A DNA stretch of 64,000 bases from Belliella pelovolcani. GTDB taxonomy: Bacteria; Bacteroidota; Bacteroidia; Cytophagales; Cyclobacteriaceae. Position 1 is the stretch's first letter. Each line of letters opens with the position of its first letter. Below, in pieces: positions 54,377 to 63,759 of this stretch. The notes under the pieces were generated by a model. That model did not search any database, was not told where the DNA came from, and was given only the letters and a program-made list of their open reading frames with translations. The stretch is taken from assembly GCF_900156785.1 (NCBI RefSeq), contig NZ_FTOP01000007.1, forward strand, positions 1-64,000. Direction: 5' to 3'. The translations under genes and the position numbers were made by a program.

Positions 54377-57300
54377 TCAATTTCTAACAACACTAGAATC
54401 ACCACTTAAATCAACAATCCCATCCCTTGGATATGTTTCACCAACAATCACTTGATGATTGTTGATTTCATCATTAAACGGTACATACTTAAATGATTTC
54501 ACATACATCTTTTCTATATCGAAATTGGCGTTTTTACCCGCCCATCTTCTAGCACCACTTGGAAACCAATTTCCCATTGTGTACTTACCTATCACATCAG
54601 GAATGTTGTAAGAGTCCAACCCAAATTGATAATTGTAATTGGTAATAATCAACACATCATCAATGTAAAACTCTACCCTGTCGTGATACCAATCATATCT
54701 AAATTTGTGATATAAACCATCAGTTACATCTATACCCATTGGTCTATAGTTATCTCTGTATTCCTCCCAATAGTCAGGATGGTTTTTATCTACATCCCAA
54801 TTTTGATATTCACCACGCCAAGTATTAAACTTTGCATTAAGTATTGAAGGTTCATCAATAATACCACCTTCCAATTGTGAAGGAACTTCAATATCTATCT
54901 CGTTGTTTCTAACCGCATAATAACCATCCTCATCATTTCCAATTGGTCTTAAACCAAGACCTTCAAAGTCAGGATTTCCAACAAAATTTGGTCTACCATA
55001 CATCACCCTTGCTTCAAGTTGGTCTACTGCTCTATTAATTAATCTAACATCAGCAACTTCAATATCTCTTACAGAAGCTCCAGCACCACCACCAGATAAT
55101 GCAGCAGTTTGTATTATTCTCCACCATCCTACATCATTATATGTACCACTTGGTGCATTGACTGTTTGCGTCAATACTCCATCAATGTAAAGTAACATAG
55201 TGTTATTTGTTGGATTGTTTACCATTACTAAATGTTGCCAAGTTTCATAAGGTTTTTGATTTGGATTGTTTGTGCCTACGACTGTACCACCACTCGCTTT
55301 ACCTACTAATTGAAATTCTGGATTTACACCATAAAAGACTTGGACGCCCCAAGCACCATTATTTGCAGTACCATTACTTATAATTGTATGTCTTTGGTTT
55401 ACTGAAGCCCTTACATTTATCTTTACCCACAAACTAACTGTATAGGAATTTGAAAAACTACCTAAAGTTTGAACACCTGTAATATTAAATGCCCAACCAG
55501 TATTACCATTATATCTTATAGCACTACCACCTTTTACACCAGTTGTATAAGAAGTGTTTGATGGGTCAGTGATAGTCCAAGTTGGTGTATCGATACCAGA
55601 AATACTATTTACATTATTTTCAAATAAAAATTGAGACCTCAAATTAGGTTGCATCATTGATGTATCAATAACATCTTTTTGATAGTCTTCCCATCTTGGG
55701 TCTGTAGGATAAATCTCTTGATAATGGAAATTCCAAAATGCTGAACACACCCCCAATTGAGGGATTACCCTTGCCTCAGCTTCATATGAACCAAATCCAA
55801 GGTATTCTTTACTGATAACACAACCGCCTTTTCTTAATGTCCAAGGTGTTCCATCCTGTTTGAATTTGGGTCTCCCAAAATTATCAACCCCCTGAACACT
55901 TCCAGTATATAAATCACCGTGTGATTCCAAGACTAATGCAGTAGTGCCATTACCATCATCACCTATGTAACAATTTGATGCAACCACACCACCATTTGCA
56001 CCACCCCATCCTTTATTTAGGGCTTCAAAATGTTGGTTTAAACTATCTTCATTATCAAATCTAACTTCCATTGGTGATGTTCTAAATTGTATCGGTCTAA
56101 TGTTGAATACCAATTTTGGACTTTCAATGCCTCCTGCACTTATCCATAATAAAAATGTTCCAAGTTGGAATTCAGGTGGAATATTAAACCCAATCTGATT
56201 ATTGTTTACGATAACAAACCAATCTTGTGGAATCTGTAAAATTTCCCCTGTCTCCAAGTTCCTGAGATTGACATTAAAAATTGCCTTTGTTCCCAATCTT
56301 CCAATTTCATCATCATCAAGAAAAATCCCCGCAATCCTGAACCTACCAGCATTCATTTTGGTGAATCCTTCAATTTCAGAATTTCCCAATCTAACCCTTG
56401 TTAAATCACTTTGGGAAATTGATAATGAATTAATATTGGTAATACTTCCTTGTAATTCATTATTGATAAATAATTCCTGTATTCCTGTTTGGTTGTTATA
56501 CCTGCAAAATGAAGTATATAACACCCCTTCTTCAATGGTCAATTGGGATTCAACAACAGAATTTACAGGGTTTTGAATCAATTGAAATTGTGTTTCAATG
56601 AATGGTGTGGCATCCCCTGTATAACCAACCAATGCTGGCAAAAAGTAAATTACATTTGGTTCAACACCCACAATATCATAAGTATTCCCATCATAAATAA
56701 ATTGGTCTCCCTCTTGTGCAACAGCACCATTGTAAACCAATGTAAATTCATCAATTACATTATTGATGTTAAAATTGGTTGAGCCTTGATTGAATCTTAT
56801 GTATTCCAATTTTTGATTTGAAGCATTGAATTTTAACCCTGTAAAGGTTGATTGATTTGAATTTGATGCGATCCAAATAAATTTATCTGTTGTGGGAATT
56901 TCTTCAAACCCCAACCAAACACCAATACTATTTGAATTATTCCCATTTGTACCAATTAATCCCCTTGATGTTAATTCTTCATCAGTCTGGAAATATTGGT
57001 TTACCCCATTGAAGGATGCTAATCTTACCCCTTCAAGTTCTGTATTAAAAGTAAATTCACCAATGTTTTCACCATTGGCAAAATTTTCAAATGAATCACT
57101 TGTGTTCCTATTTAATTCATAATATGCAAACTCTCTATTAGTAGGCTGAAATGGTTCAAATAAATCTTCACTATCAATTAAGATGTAATTGGATGTATTG
57201 GCATCAGTAATATTAATGTTGATGATATCAAACCCTTCATCAATTTTGACATCTTTGATTTCCACCAATTCAACATCATATACTGAATCATAATCATTCA

Positions 57301-59434
57301 AGATGAATTTTTGAATTGAAAAATCCTTATTGTCAATCTTCAATGAATTAAGGATATCAAAATCAAACTGATTTTTAACAAATAATTCACCTGTTATTTT
57401 CTTCTGCTGAAATTTATACTGCTCTAAGTTCTGTTTGAGATTCAATTCAGGAACATTTAATTCTTCATTATTGATTGTTAGATTGTTTTTTGATTTTCGG
57501 ATAAATGATTTTTCAGGCAATGCAAATCCATCAGAATCAACCAAGGTATATTTATAATCTGTTTCCTCAATATCTTGATAAAAATAATCTCTATTCCTGT
57601 TCAAATTATAGTTAAAAATATTCCTGTCTGTTATCCCTTGAATCTTAATCTCAGATAAATCAATTCTGTCATTTCTGACCAATTTTAAATCTGAAATAAC
57701 CATTATAATGGATGTATAAAAATGATTGTTTCCACTTGATAGAGAACCAACAAAAACATTGGGTTGATAAAATTCAATGAACAATTCATTTTCATTTGGT
57801 AATCCCCTCAATTCCATTGAAACATCAAATCCCCTTTCATATTGATTTATATCAGTTCCTTGATTTATATAAAAAACTTCATTCCTTCTTCCAACTCCAG
57901 GGATTTCACAAATACCATCAATCATTACTGTAAATGGTGGATCAATTGCATCAAATTCACTCGCCAAGAAAAAGGTTGGTGCTGAATCAATACAAAGAAA
58001 TAGGGTTTGTGTTCCATCCCCATTATCCATTGATTCAATGTTTACCATATTTGTTCTTATTGGTGTTGTTTCACCATATGGAATATAACTGACATCATAC
58101 AATGAAATATCTTCATTGTCAACAGTCCATACATAAGATGTAGCAGTATCAAACCCATTTGGCCACAAATTCATAAATGGTATCCCACCATCATAAGAAT
58201 GTGTACCATTAACTGAGGCAAAAAGACCACAATGAAAAGTTGTATTGTTTCTTAATTCCTGTCTTCTATTCCTTGCCGTGTTTGAATCTGCAAGAGAAAG
58301 ATTATTGATATCTTCATCAGTAATATTGTATTGGAATTCAAAGTTTACTTTGAAGGATAGTGTATATGGAATATTGTTTTCAGTCCTTTTAAATTTTATT
58401 GGCAATTCATTCTGAATACTTACTTTCCTGTAATCCCTATTAATGAAATTAGAATCTTCAATACTATTGCTGACAAAAACAATATCCCCATTATCATCAA
58501 GGAAAGGATTACCACCAAATCCACCTTCATTCTTGATATCAGTAAAATTGGATACATCAATGAAACTTAAACTATCTTCAACATTATGTGATACTTCAAG
58601 TTTTTTAAGTGCATCCAAAAAGGTGGTTTCTTTTGAAATGTTGATGAATTTTAAATTCTCATAATTATCTATATTAAGGTTTTTGTTGATACCCAATTCT
58701 TCATTTAATGAATAGTCAAAAAATCTTGGTGCTTTTGAATATTCAAAGTTGGTAATCATCAACCTTTCTTTATAAAGACTATATGTAAAATTGAATGATT
58801 TGGATAGATTTTCTAGAACCTCATAAAGATTAAATGGGTTTCCACTTTTATCAAAAAATGAAGACCTTTTTAAAAATATGACATCAATGAAATTTGAGCT
58901 CAAATCTTTGGTGGTCAACAAATAGTTATTGAATAACAACTTGGTATTTGGATTCAAATTTGAATACAATAAAGAATTAACCGCTTCAAACAATTCATAA
59001 AGGGAATAAACTTTCTTTTCATCCAAATTCAAATCATTGAAATTGAAGAACCTTAATCTTGAAATTGCATCATAAAATTTAATTGAAATAGGTTGGTTGA
59101 TATCATCACTTTCAATGTATTGTTCTGCCATCACATAACCAGACCAATTGAGGATATCATTTCTAAAATACCTTAAGATAAAATCATCTTCATCTTCAAT
59201 TTCAAGAAAGTCATTTTTCAAATCTTCTGATTCAAATACATTCAGATTACAATAACTATTTTTAATGATTGAAAACTGGAAATCATCACTGGATTCATAA
59301 ACCAATTCAAAAGGATTTGATGAACCTATTATTTCAATAATATCACCAATGTAGTTTCTTTTTAATATATCAATTCTTGATTGATACCCACCTAAACCAG
59401 TGTATTCTAACCTGTATTTTACATTATAAGACAT
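54377..59434 (-). CDS. Phage tail protein with LamG and interrupted GH16 domain
   Basis: A 1,685-aa tail-tip or receptor-binding protein. Residues 1 to about 740 resemble the N-terminal hub part of Bacteroidota phage tail proteins. Residues about 768-1048 form a LamG-like lectin, itself with an insert. An Ig-like part follows (about 1050-1120). From about 1130 to 1670 lies a glycoside hydrolase 16 domain: GSYEAEARVIPQLGVCSAFWNF (about 1212-1232), catalytic NEIDIEVPS (Glu1512, Asp1514, Glu1516), DGLYHKFRYDWYHDRVEFYIDD and the end FDIEKMYVKSFKYVPF. A second LamG domain (about 1258-1478) is inserted between the first GH16 strands and the catalytic strand. It probably cuts a surface polysaccharide of the host during adsorption. 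Confidence 0.8.
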   Translation of the reverse strand: MSYNVKYRLEYTGLGGYQSRIDILKRNYIGDIIEIIGSSNPFELVYESSDDFQFSIIKNSYCNLNVFESEDLKNDFLEIEDEDDFILRYFRNDILNWSGYVMAEQYIESDDINQPISIKFYDAISRLRFFNFNDLNLDEKKVYSLYELFEAVNSLLYSNLNPNTKLLFNNYLLTTKDLSSNFIDVIFLKRSSFFDKSGNPFNLYEVLENLSKSFNFTYSLYKERLMITNFEYSKAPRFFDYSLNEELGINKNLNIDNYENLKFINISKETTFLDALKKLEVSHNVEDSLSFIDVSNFTDIKNEGGFGGNPFLDDNGDIVFVSNSIEDSNFINRDYRKVSIQNELPIKFKRTENNIPYTLSFKVNFEFQYNITDEDINNLSLADSNTARNRRQELRNNTTFHCGLFASVNGTHSYDGGIPFMNLWPNGFDTATSYVWTVDNEDISLYDVSYIPYGETTPIRTNMVNIESMDNGDGTQTLFLCIDSAPTFFLASEFDAIDPPFTVMIDGICEIPGVGRRNEVFYINQGTDINQYERGFDVSMELRGLPNENELFIEFYQPNVFVGSLSSGNNHFYTSIIMVISDLKLVRNDRIDLSEIKIQGITDRNIFNYNLNRNRDYFYQDIEETDYKYTLVDSDGFALPEKSFIRKSKNNLTINNEELNVPELNLKQNLEQYKFQQKKITGELFVKNQFDFDILNSLKIDNKDFSIQKFILNDYDSVYDVELVEIKDVKIDEGFDIININITDANTSNYILIDSEDLFEPFQPTNREFAYYELNRNTSDSFENFANGENIGEFTFNTELEGVRLASFNGVNQYFQTDEELTSRGLIGTNGNNSNSIGVWLGFEEIPTTDKFIWIASNSNQSTFTGLKFNASNQKLEYIRFNQGSTNFNINNVIDEFTLVYNGAVAQEGDQFIYDGNTYDIVGVEPNVIYFLPALVGYTGDATPFIETQFQLIQNPVNSVVESQLTIEEGVLYTSFCRYNNQTGIQELFINNELQGSITNINSLSISQSDLTRVRLGNSEIEGFTKMNAGRFRIAGIFLDDDEIGRLGTKAIFNVNLRNLETGEILQIPQDWFVIVNNNQIGFNIPPEFQLGTFLLWISAGGIESPKLVFNIRPIQFRTSPMEVRFDNEDSLNQHFEALNKGWGGANGGVVASNCYIGDDGNGTTALVLESHGDLYTGSVQGVDNFGRPKFKQDGTPWTLRKGGCVISKEYLGFGSYEAEARVIPQLGVCSAFWNFHYQEIYPTDPRWEDYQKDVIDTSMMQPNLRSQFLFENNVNSISGIDTPTWTITDPSNTSYTTGVKGGSAIRYNGNTGWAFNITGVQTLGSFSNSYTVSLWVKINVRASVNQRHTIISNGTANNGAWGVQVFYGVNPEFQLVGKASGGTVVGTNNPNQKPYETWQHLVMVNNPTNNTMLLYIDGVLTQTVNAPSGTYNDVGWWRIIQTAALSGGGAGASVRDIEVADVRLINRAVDQLEARVMYGRPNFVGNPDFEGLGLRPIGNDEDGYYAVRNNEIDIEVPSQLEGGIIDEPSILNAKFNTWRGEYQNWDVDKNHPDYWEEYRDNYRPMGIDVTDGLYHKFRYDWYHDRVEFYIDDVLIITNYNYQFGLDSYNIPDVIGKYTMGNWFPSGARRWAGKNANFDIEKMYVKSFKYVPFNDEINNHQVIVGETYPRDGIVDLSGDSSVVRN

Positions 59435-59467
59435 AGATTTTTTACTTATAAGTAAAAGGGTAACAAT

Positions 59468-59493
59468 AAAAAAGGGGTTGAATAAACCCCTTT
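59468..59493 (-). terminator. Terminator after the tape measure gene
   Basis: Stem aaaggggtt/aaccccttt with a T run on the minus strand, overlapping the tape measure stop codon. Confidence 0.75.
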
Positions 59494-62110
59494 AAAATCT
59501 CTCTTTAAACCTTTCATCTTGTTTAAGGATTCCAACCAATGTATCCCTTTTTATCTTAAAAGTTACTTCACCACCACCTGCTGAAGAAGATCCTCTATTA
59601 TTTAATTTACTTAGTGAATCAGAAGATACTACAGTACCACCAGTGTTAGGTATAAATAATTCCCTTCCCCGCTCACCAACAAGATAAGCTTTACCCATAT
59701 CTACATCACCCCCGCCTGCTCTACTACCAGCCAAAGGAAAATTAAACATACCACCTGAAAACTGTGATAAGAGATTGGTAAAACTAAAGGCTGATTTAAC
59801 TGCCCCTTTACCCGCAAATAAACCACCTGTAAGGACATTCAAGATGGCGGCTGCGGCAATGGCACTTAACAACTTGGCAATGAACATTCCAATCTGTCTT
59901 ATTAACCCTTTAAAACTCAATTGTCCAGTTCTAAACAAGTCTAAAAACATTTGTTGGATACCATCACCAATTGATAAAATGCCTTGAAGTGCAACATATG
60001 TACCATTCTCAAATTCGTGAAAGTAACTCATATATTGTTCATATGTCCAGTTCACATTTTCAAAACTTCCTTGGATGGTTAATGAAGATTCAAGTAATTT
60101 TTTACCCATTTCATTAACCTTATTACCTACTAAAGAAGCTGTTAAATCAAACTCCCTTTTGACTTCCCTTATTGGTTCGATTATGTTTTTTCTTATTCCA
60201 TTACCTACACCAGTACCGAAATCAGTATTATTATTTTGATTTAGTGTTTCATTTAATTCTGCAACTTCATCACCTAATTCACTTACACCTTCAGCAGTTG
60301 TTGTTGCAGAATATTTTAATTTATCTAACCAACTTATTGTACCTTCTATACCTTTATTGATTTTTTCAAATCCTAATTTTTCTGCTAATGTCCCTGCAAT
60401 ATTTAATATTGATTTAAATGATTCTGCTATTGTACTTACAATTGTTTTGAAAATATCAAGTGCAAAATCTTTGACAACATTAAATGCACCTTTAAAATCA
60501 CCAGTAAATAATTTTAAAAAAAATCTAAAGGTAGTTGTTATACCTCTTATCAATAAACCTATAATATTTAATAGATTGGTTATTTGTGTATATACAACAC
60601 CAAATAATCCACTAAAGATATCCTTTACATCTTGACCATACTTTGACCAAAGTTCTTTTGTAAATTTAACTACTTCTTTAACAGCTTCTGTTATCTTCTG
60701 CATTGAGCCATTCCATAATTCAGTAATTGAATTAGTTAATGTAGATCCATCACCATTAGTAAAGTATTCTTTTATCTCATCCCAATACTTAATGATTAAA
60801 TATACAGCAGCACCAACACCTGCAGCAATTGCTAATACGGGTGCAGAAATACCAGCTAATAATGGTAATAAAGTCTTTATTGCCACAATAGAAGAGGTTA
60901 CTATCTTGATGATAGAACCAAATGCAACAATAAGAGGTGGTACAACCGCCAATATAACACCTATAACAGTAACCACCCTTTGAAAACTTGGACTTAAATC
61001 ATTGATAACTTGTGTAACTTTACCTACTACATCACTTATATTAATTACTAATGGTGCTAAGTTTTCACCAATCATAATTAATACTGATTCTATATTAGAT
61101 TTCATTCTTCTGAATGCGCCACCTAATCCAGATTCTAAAGTTTCTGCCATTATTTTGGCTTGTCCTTCACTATTAATAAGGTTATTTTGAAGATTATAAA
61201 AATCATCATCACTTGCATTAATGATTGCAAGTAATCCAGACATTGCATCTTTACCAGCAAGTAAACCTGCATTTTGTGCTTTTTGTGAAGTTGTTAAACC
61301 TGAAAATTTCCCCCTTAATTCTTCAAGTATTTGCGCCAATGGCTTTACACTTCCATCAGTATTGATTGCAGTATATCCAAGGTTTTCAAGTGCTGTTTGA
61401 GATTCTTTAGTAGGAGCAACTAATCTATTAATTGTATTTTTTAATGATGTACCTGCTTGTGAACCTTTAATACCTGCATTAGCCATAAGACCCAATGCAA
61501 GATTAGTATCTTCAACGGCAAATTTTAAAGCCCCTGCCAATGGTGCAACATACTTAAATGCTTCACCCATCAATCCAATACTTGTATTTGATTTTGCAGA
61601 AGCCATTGCAAGAATATCTGCCATCCTTGCACTATAACTTGCTTCTTTGCCAAAAGCAGATAAACCATCTGTGAGTATATCAGATACTTTAGCCAGATCT
61701 TCACCACTACCTGCAGCAAGATTCAAAACACCATCCAAGCCTTGAATGATCTTAGTTGTATCCCATCCAGCTAAAGCCATATACCCCATTGCATCCCCTA
61801 CTTCAGATCCTGAAAATCTTGTGGTTGCTCCAAGTGTTTTAGCTGTTTTATTTAATTCTTTAAATTGTTCATCGGTTGCGCCTGTTAAAGATTTTACCTT
61901 TAACATACTGTCTTCAAAAGTTGAAAATGTATTCAGTGCAACACCTCCAAGTAGTGCTAATGGTGCAGATACCTTCATTGAGATATCTTTACTTATTCTA
62001 TCTAAATCTTTGCTTACTCCTTGAAGCCTTTTTTGAACACCGCCAATTGCAGAATAAAAATTTTCAGCATTAGCACCAATTAGAACATTTAATTTACCTG
62101 TTGTTGACAT
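59492..62110 (-). CDS. Phage tail tape measure protein (TP901 family)
   Basis: An 872-aa tape measure protein setting tail length. The TP901 core is clear: FEDSMLKVKSLTGATDEQFKEL, TTRFSGSEVGDAMGYMALAGWD, then SLKNTINRLVAPTKESQTALE. The middle holds several hydrophobic helices (VVPPLIVAFGSIIKIVTSSI). The C-terminus has a glycine-rich part with GGTVVSSD. It implies a long, flexible tail (siphovirus type). It follows the tail assembly chaperone genes, as usual. Confidence 0.92.
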   Translation of the reverse strand: MSTTGKLNVLIGANAENFYSAIGGVQKRLQGVSKDLDRISKDISMKVSAPLALLGGVALNTFSTFEDSMLKVKSLTGATDEQFKELNKTAKTLGATTRFSGSEVGDAMGYMALAGWDTTKIIQGLDGVLNLAAGSGEDLAKVSDILTDGLSAFGKEASYSARMADILAMASAKSNTSIGLMGEAFKYVAPLAGALKFAVEDTNLALGLMANAGIKGSQAGTSLKNTINRLVAPTKESQTALENLGYTAINTDGSVKPLAQILEELRGKFSGLTTSQKAQNAGLLAGKDAMSGLLAIINASDDDFYNLQNNLINSEGQAKIMAETLESGLGGAFRRMKSNIESVLIMIGENLAPLVINISDVVGKVTQVINDLSPSFQRVVTVIGVILAVVPPLIVAFGSIIKIVTSSIVAIKTLLPLLAGISAPVLAIAAGVGAAVYLIIKYWDEIKEYFTNGDGSTLTNSITELWNGSMQKITEAVKEVVKFTKELWSKYGQDVKDIFSGLFGVVYTQITNLLNIIGLLIRGITTTFRFFLKLFTGDFKGAFNVVKDFALDIFKTIVSTIAESFKSILNIAGTLAEKLGFEKINKGIEGTISWLDKLKYSATTTAEGVSELGDEVAELNETLNQNNNTDFGTGVGNGIRKNIIEPIREVKREFDLTASLVGNKVNEMGKKLLESSLTIQGSFENVNWTYEQYMSYFHEFENGTYVALQGILSIGDGIQQMFLDLFRTGQLSFKGLIRQIGMFIAKLLSAIAAAAILNVLTGGLFAGKGAVKSAFSFTNLLSQFSGGMFNFPLAGSRAGGGDVDMGKAYLVGERGRELFIPNTGGTVVSSDSLSKLNNRGSSSAGGGEVTFKIKRDTLVGILKQDERFKERF

Positions 62111-62118
62111 TAAAAAAA

Positions 62119-62496
62119 TCAGTTAAAAAATTTAAATTTTTGAATCAAATCTTGAAATTCTTCATTACTTATCTTAGTAATTTTTCTTTCACTATTTTTT
62201 TCAAATTCCCAATTAAGGGGTAATATTTGACTGATTGATTTTTTCCTTTCTTTTTTATCAAGATTAGGTGTAATTGCTACAACTGATTGAAAGCGTGCAA
62301 CTTCATACATTTTTTTAATCCTGTTATCATAACCCTTTGCAAGTGACCTAAATTCTTTAGGGGTTAAATCATAATAATCTTTAATTGATAAACCGATTTC
62401 AAAAGCGAATGCCAATTCATCAAAAAAAATATTATCTTCTTCTGTTGTTGTTGAGGATGATGAAGATTTTATGTCTTCATCACCCCCTGAAAAAAA
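62119..62496 (-). CDS. Tail assembly chaperone, frameshifted second frame (gpT-like)
   Basis: This frame lacks an ATG: the nearest start is a TTG at 62415. It is open back to the slippery site at 62490-62496, which overlaps the end of the gpG-like gene, with no stop between. It is therefore probably translated as a fusion by -1 frameshifting, as in lambda G/GT. The C-terminal part (SIKDYYDLTPKEFRSLAKGYDNRIKK) recalls the conserved GT region. Both products chaperone the tape measure protein. Confidence 0.7.
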   Translation of the reverse strand, partial: FFSGGDEDIKSSSSSTTTEEDNIFFDELAFAFEIGLSIKDYYDLTPKEFRSLAKGYDNRIKKMYEVARFQSVVAITPNLDKKERKKSISQILPLNWEFEKNSERKITKISNEEFQDLIQKFKFFN

Positions 62497-62777
62497 ACTG
62501 AAATAATTCTTGTTGATTCATCAATAAAAGTTGCAAGGTTAATATTATCATCAATATAATTTTCAAAATCTTCTTGATTAGTATATTCAGATTTTTCATT
62601 TAAAAATCTAACAGCCTCTAAATGACCTAGAAAAACCATATCAGTTAATTGTTGAGTTGACATATCATTTAATGTTGAAAGTCCTTTCCCTGCTTTTTTT
62701 TCTATAAGTGTTAATACCCTTCTATTTATTCTAACAGGTATACTTTTTTCTTCTGTTATTTTGAAATATTCGACCAT
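62469..62777 (-). CDS. Tail assembly chaperone (gpG-like)
   Basis: A 102-aa protein located between the major tail and tape measure genes, where gpG-type chaperones lie. The sequence (VRINRRVLTLIEKKAGKGLSTLNDMSTQQLTDMVFLGH) fits the family loosely. Its end carries the slippery tract T TTT TTT followed by CAGGGGG; the frame ends 11 codons... well downstream at the TAA at 62469-62471. Confidence 0.72.
   Translation of the reverse strand: MVEYFKITEEKSIPVRINRRVLTLIEKKAGKGLSTLNDMSTQQLTDMVFLGHLEAVRFLNEKSEYTNQEDFENYIDDNINLATFIDESTRIISVFFQGVMKT
62490..62496 (-). promoter_or_regulatory. -1 ribosomal frameshift site
   Basis: The heptamer T TTT TTT in the gpG-like frame (minus strand) is a canonical X XXY YYZ slippery sequence. 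Shifting -1 here enters the frame of 62119-62415 without a stop. Confidence 0.65.
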
Positions 62778-62820
62778 ATTTATTTATTGTTTATATATTC
62801 ATAATTAAATATTTAACAAT

Positions 62821-62850
62821 AAAAAACCCTGCCATTATAAATAGCAGGGT
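62821..62850 (-). terminator. Terminator after the major tail gene
   Basis: Stem accctgc/gcagggt with a T run, closely resembling the hairpin at 47932-47963. Confidence 0.75.
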
Positions 62851-62876
62851 AAAAATAAATATGTTTTATTATTTAA

Positions 62877-63311
62877 TTATGATACTGTTCCAAATGATAA
62901 ACCACCATCAACCTGAAGTGTAAATGATCCAGTAGTTGTTGAATCCATACCAAAATCAGAACTTGCAGAAGATAGAAAACCTTTACCACTTATCACTTTT
63001 GAACCTACTACACCTGTACCAATAGAGAATCTAACAAGTTTACCTTGATAAGCAAGTTCCATTACATCTTGCTGAGATAAACCACCTGTTGGATCATAAA
63101 GAGTTTCGATATTAATTGTTGCTGTTGATCTAGTTGGTAAATATCTCCTTACAGGTACACCATTATCTACAGTTGTCTTTGAAGTAAATTCAATCATTTC
63201 TTTCTCAATCTCTATTGATCCACCAGTTTGACCCGCTAAAACCGTTACAGTATTACCAGTAACTGCATCATCACTAAGGGATATCAATATCTTATTACCG
63301 TCAATATTCAT
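62877..63311 (-). CDS. Major tail tube protein (TP901-1-like)
   Basis: A 144-aa protein. The features IEIEKEMIEFTSKTTVDNGVPVRRYLPTRSTATINIETLYDP and GSFTLQVDGGL match the TP901-1-type major tail protein. It forms the tail tube. A strong terminator follows, as is common for this highly expressed gene. Confidence 0.82.
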   Translation of the reverse strand: MNIDGNKILISLSDDAVTGNTVTVLAGQTGGSIEIEKEMIEFTSKTTVDNGVPVRRYLPTRSTATINIETLYDPTGGLSQQDVMELAYQGKLVRFSIGTGVVGSKVISGKGFLSSASSDFGMDSTTTGSFTLQVDGGLSFGTVS

Positions 63312-63366
63312 TTATATATATATTTAAAAAATTTCAATGTTATTATTATTATTAATTAAAAAAATA

Positions 63367-63759
63367 TCAATTTACTTTATGTATAGAAAAATCTATTGAC
63401 CTATTAAATAATTCGGGTTTTTCTTCGTATTCATCTGTATAACTAATAAACCTAATTAAATCAATAAGTATATTATTATCATCATCAACTAATTCTTTAT
63501 AATCCAATAATTCTTTAATAATATCAACTGCATCTATAACTTCTTTATAATCTTCTGAAAAAATATGTAATCGTAATGTATATATATCCATAATAGATTT
63601 TGAATTTTTTGAATGATTTACATCTGTTAAGAAGATAGTGTACATCAATGCAGGTAATTTTTGTTTCTTGCTTGTCAATGGATGTATATTATCCCCAAAT
63701 ATTGATTTTAAATCTTCTGATTCGCTCAATACATTATATATGATTTCTTCTATACTCAT
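63367..63759 (-). CDS. Tail completion protein (DUF3168-like)
   Basis: A 130-aa protein: PALMYTIFLTDVNHSKNSKSIMDIYTLRLHIFSEDYKEVIDAVDII fits the DUF3168/gp17-like tail completion family that caps the tail at the neck. It overlaps the gp10-like gene by one base (ATGA-type) and precedes the major tail gene. Confidence 0.72.
   Translation of the reverse strand: MSIEEIIYNVLSESEDLKSIFGDNIHPLTSKKQKLPALMYTIFLTDVNHSKNSKSIMDIYTLRLHIFSEDYKEVIDAVDIIKELLDYKELVDDDNNILIDLIRFISYTDEYEEKPELFNRSIDFSIHKVN

Noticed and set aside
56202-57122. Plus-strand frames inside the large tail protein gene
   Set aside because: They are antisense shadows; the minus-strand reading has clear domain structure through the same stretch.
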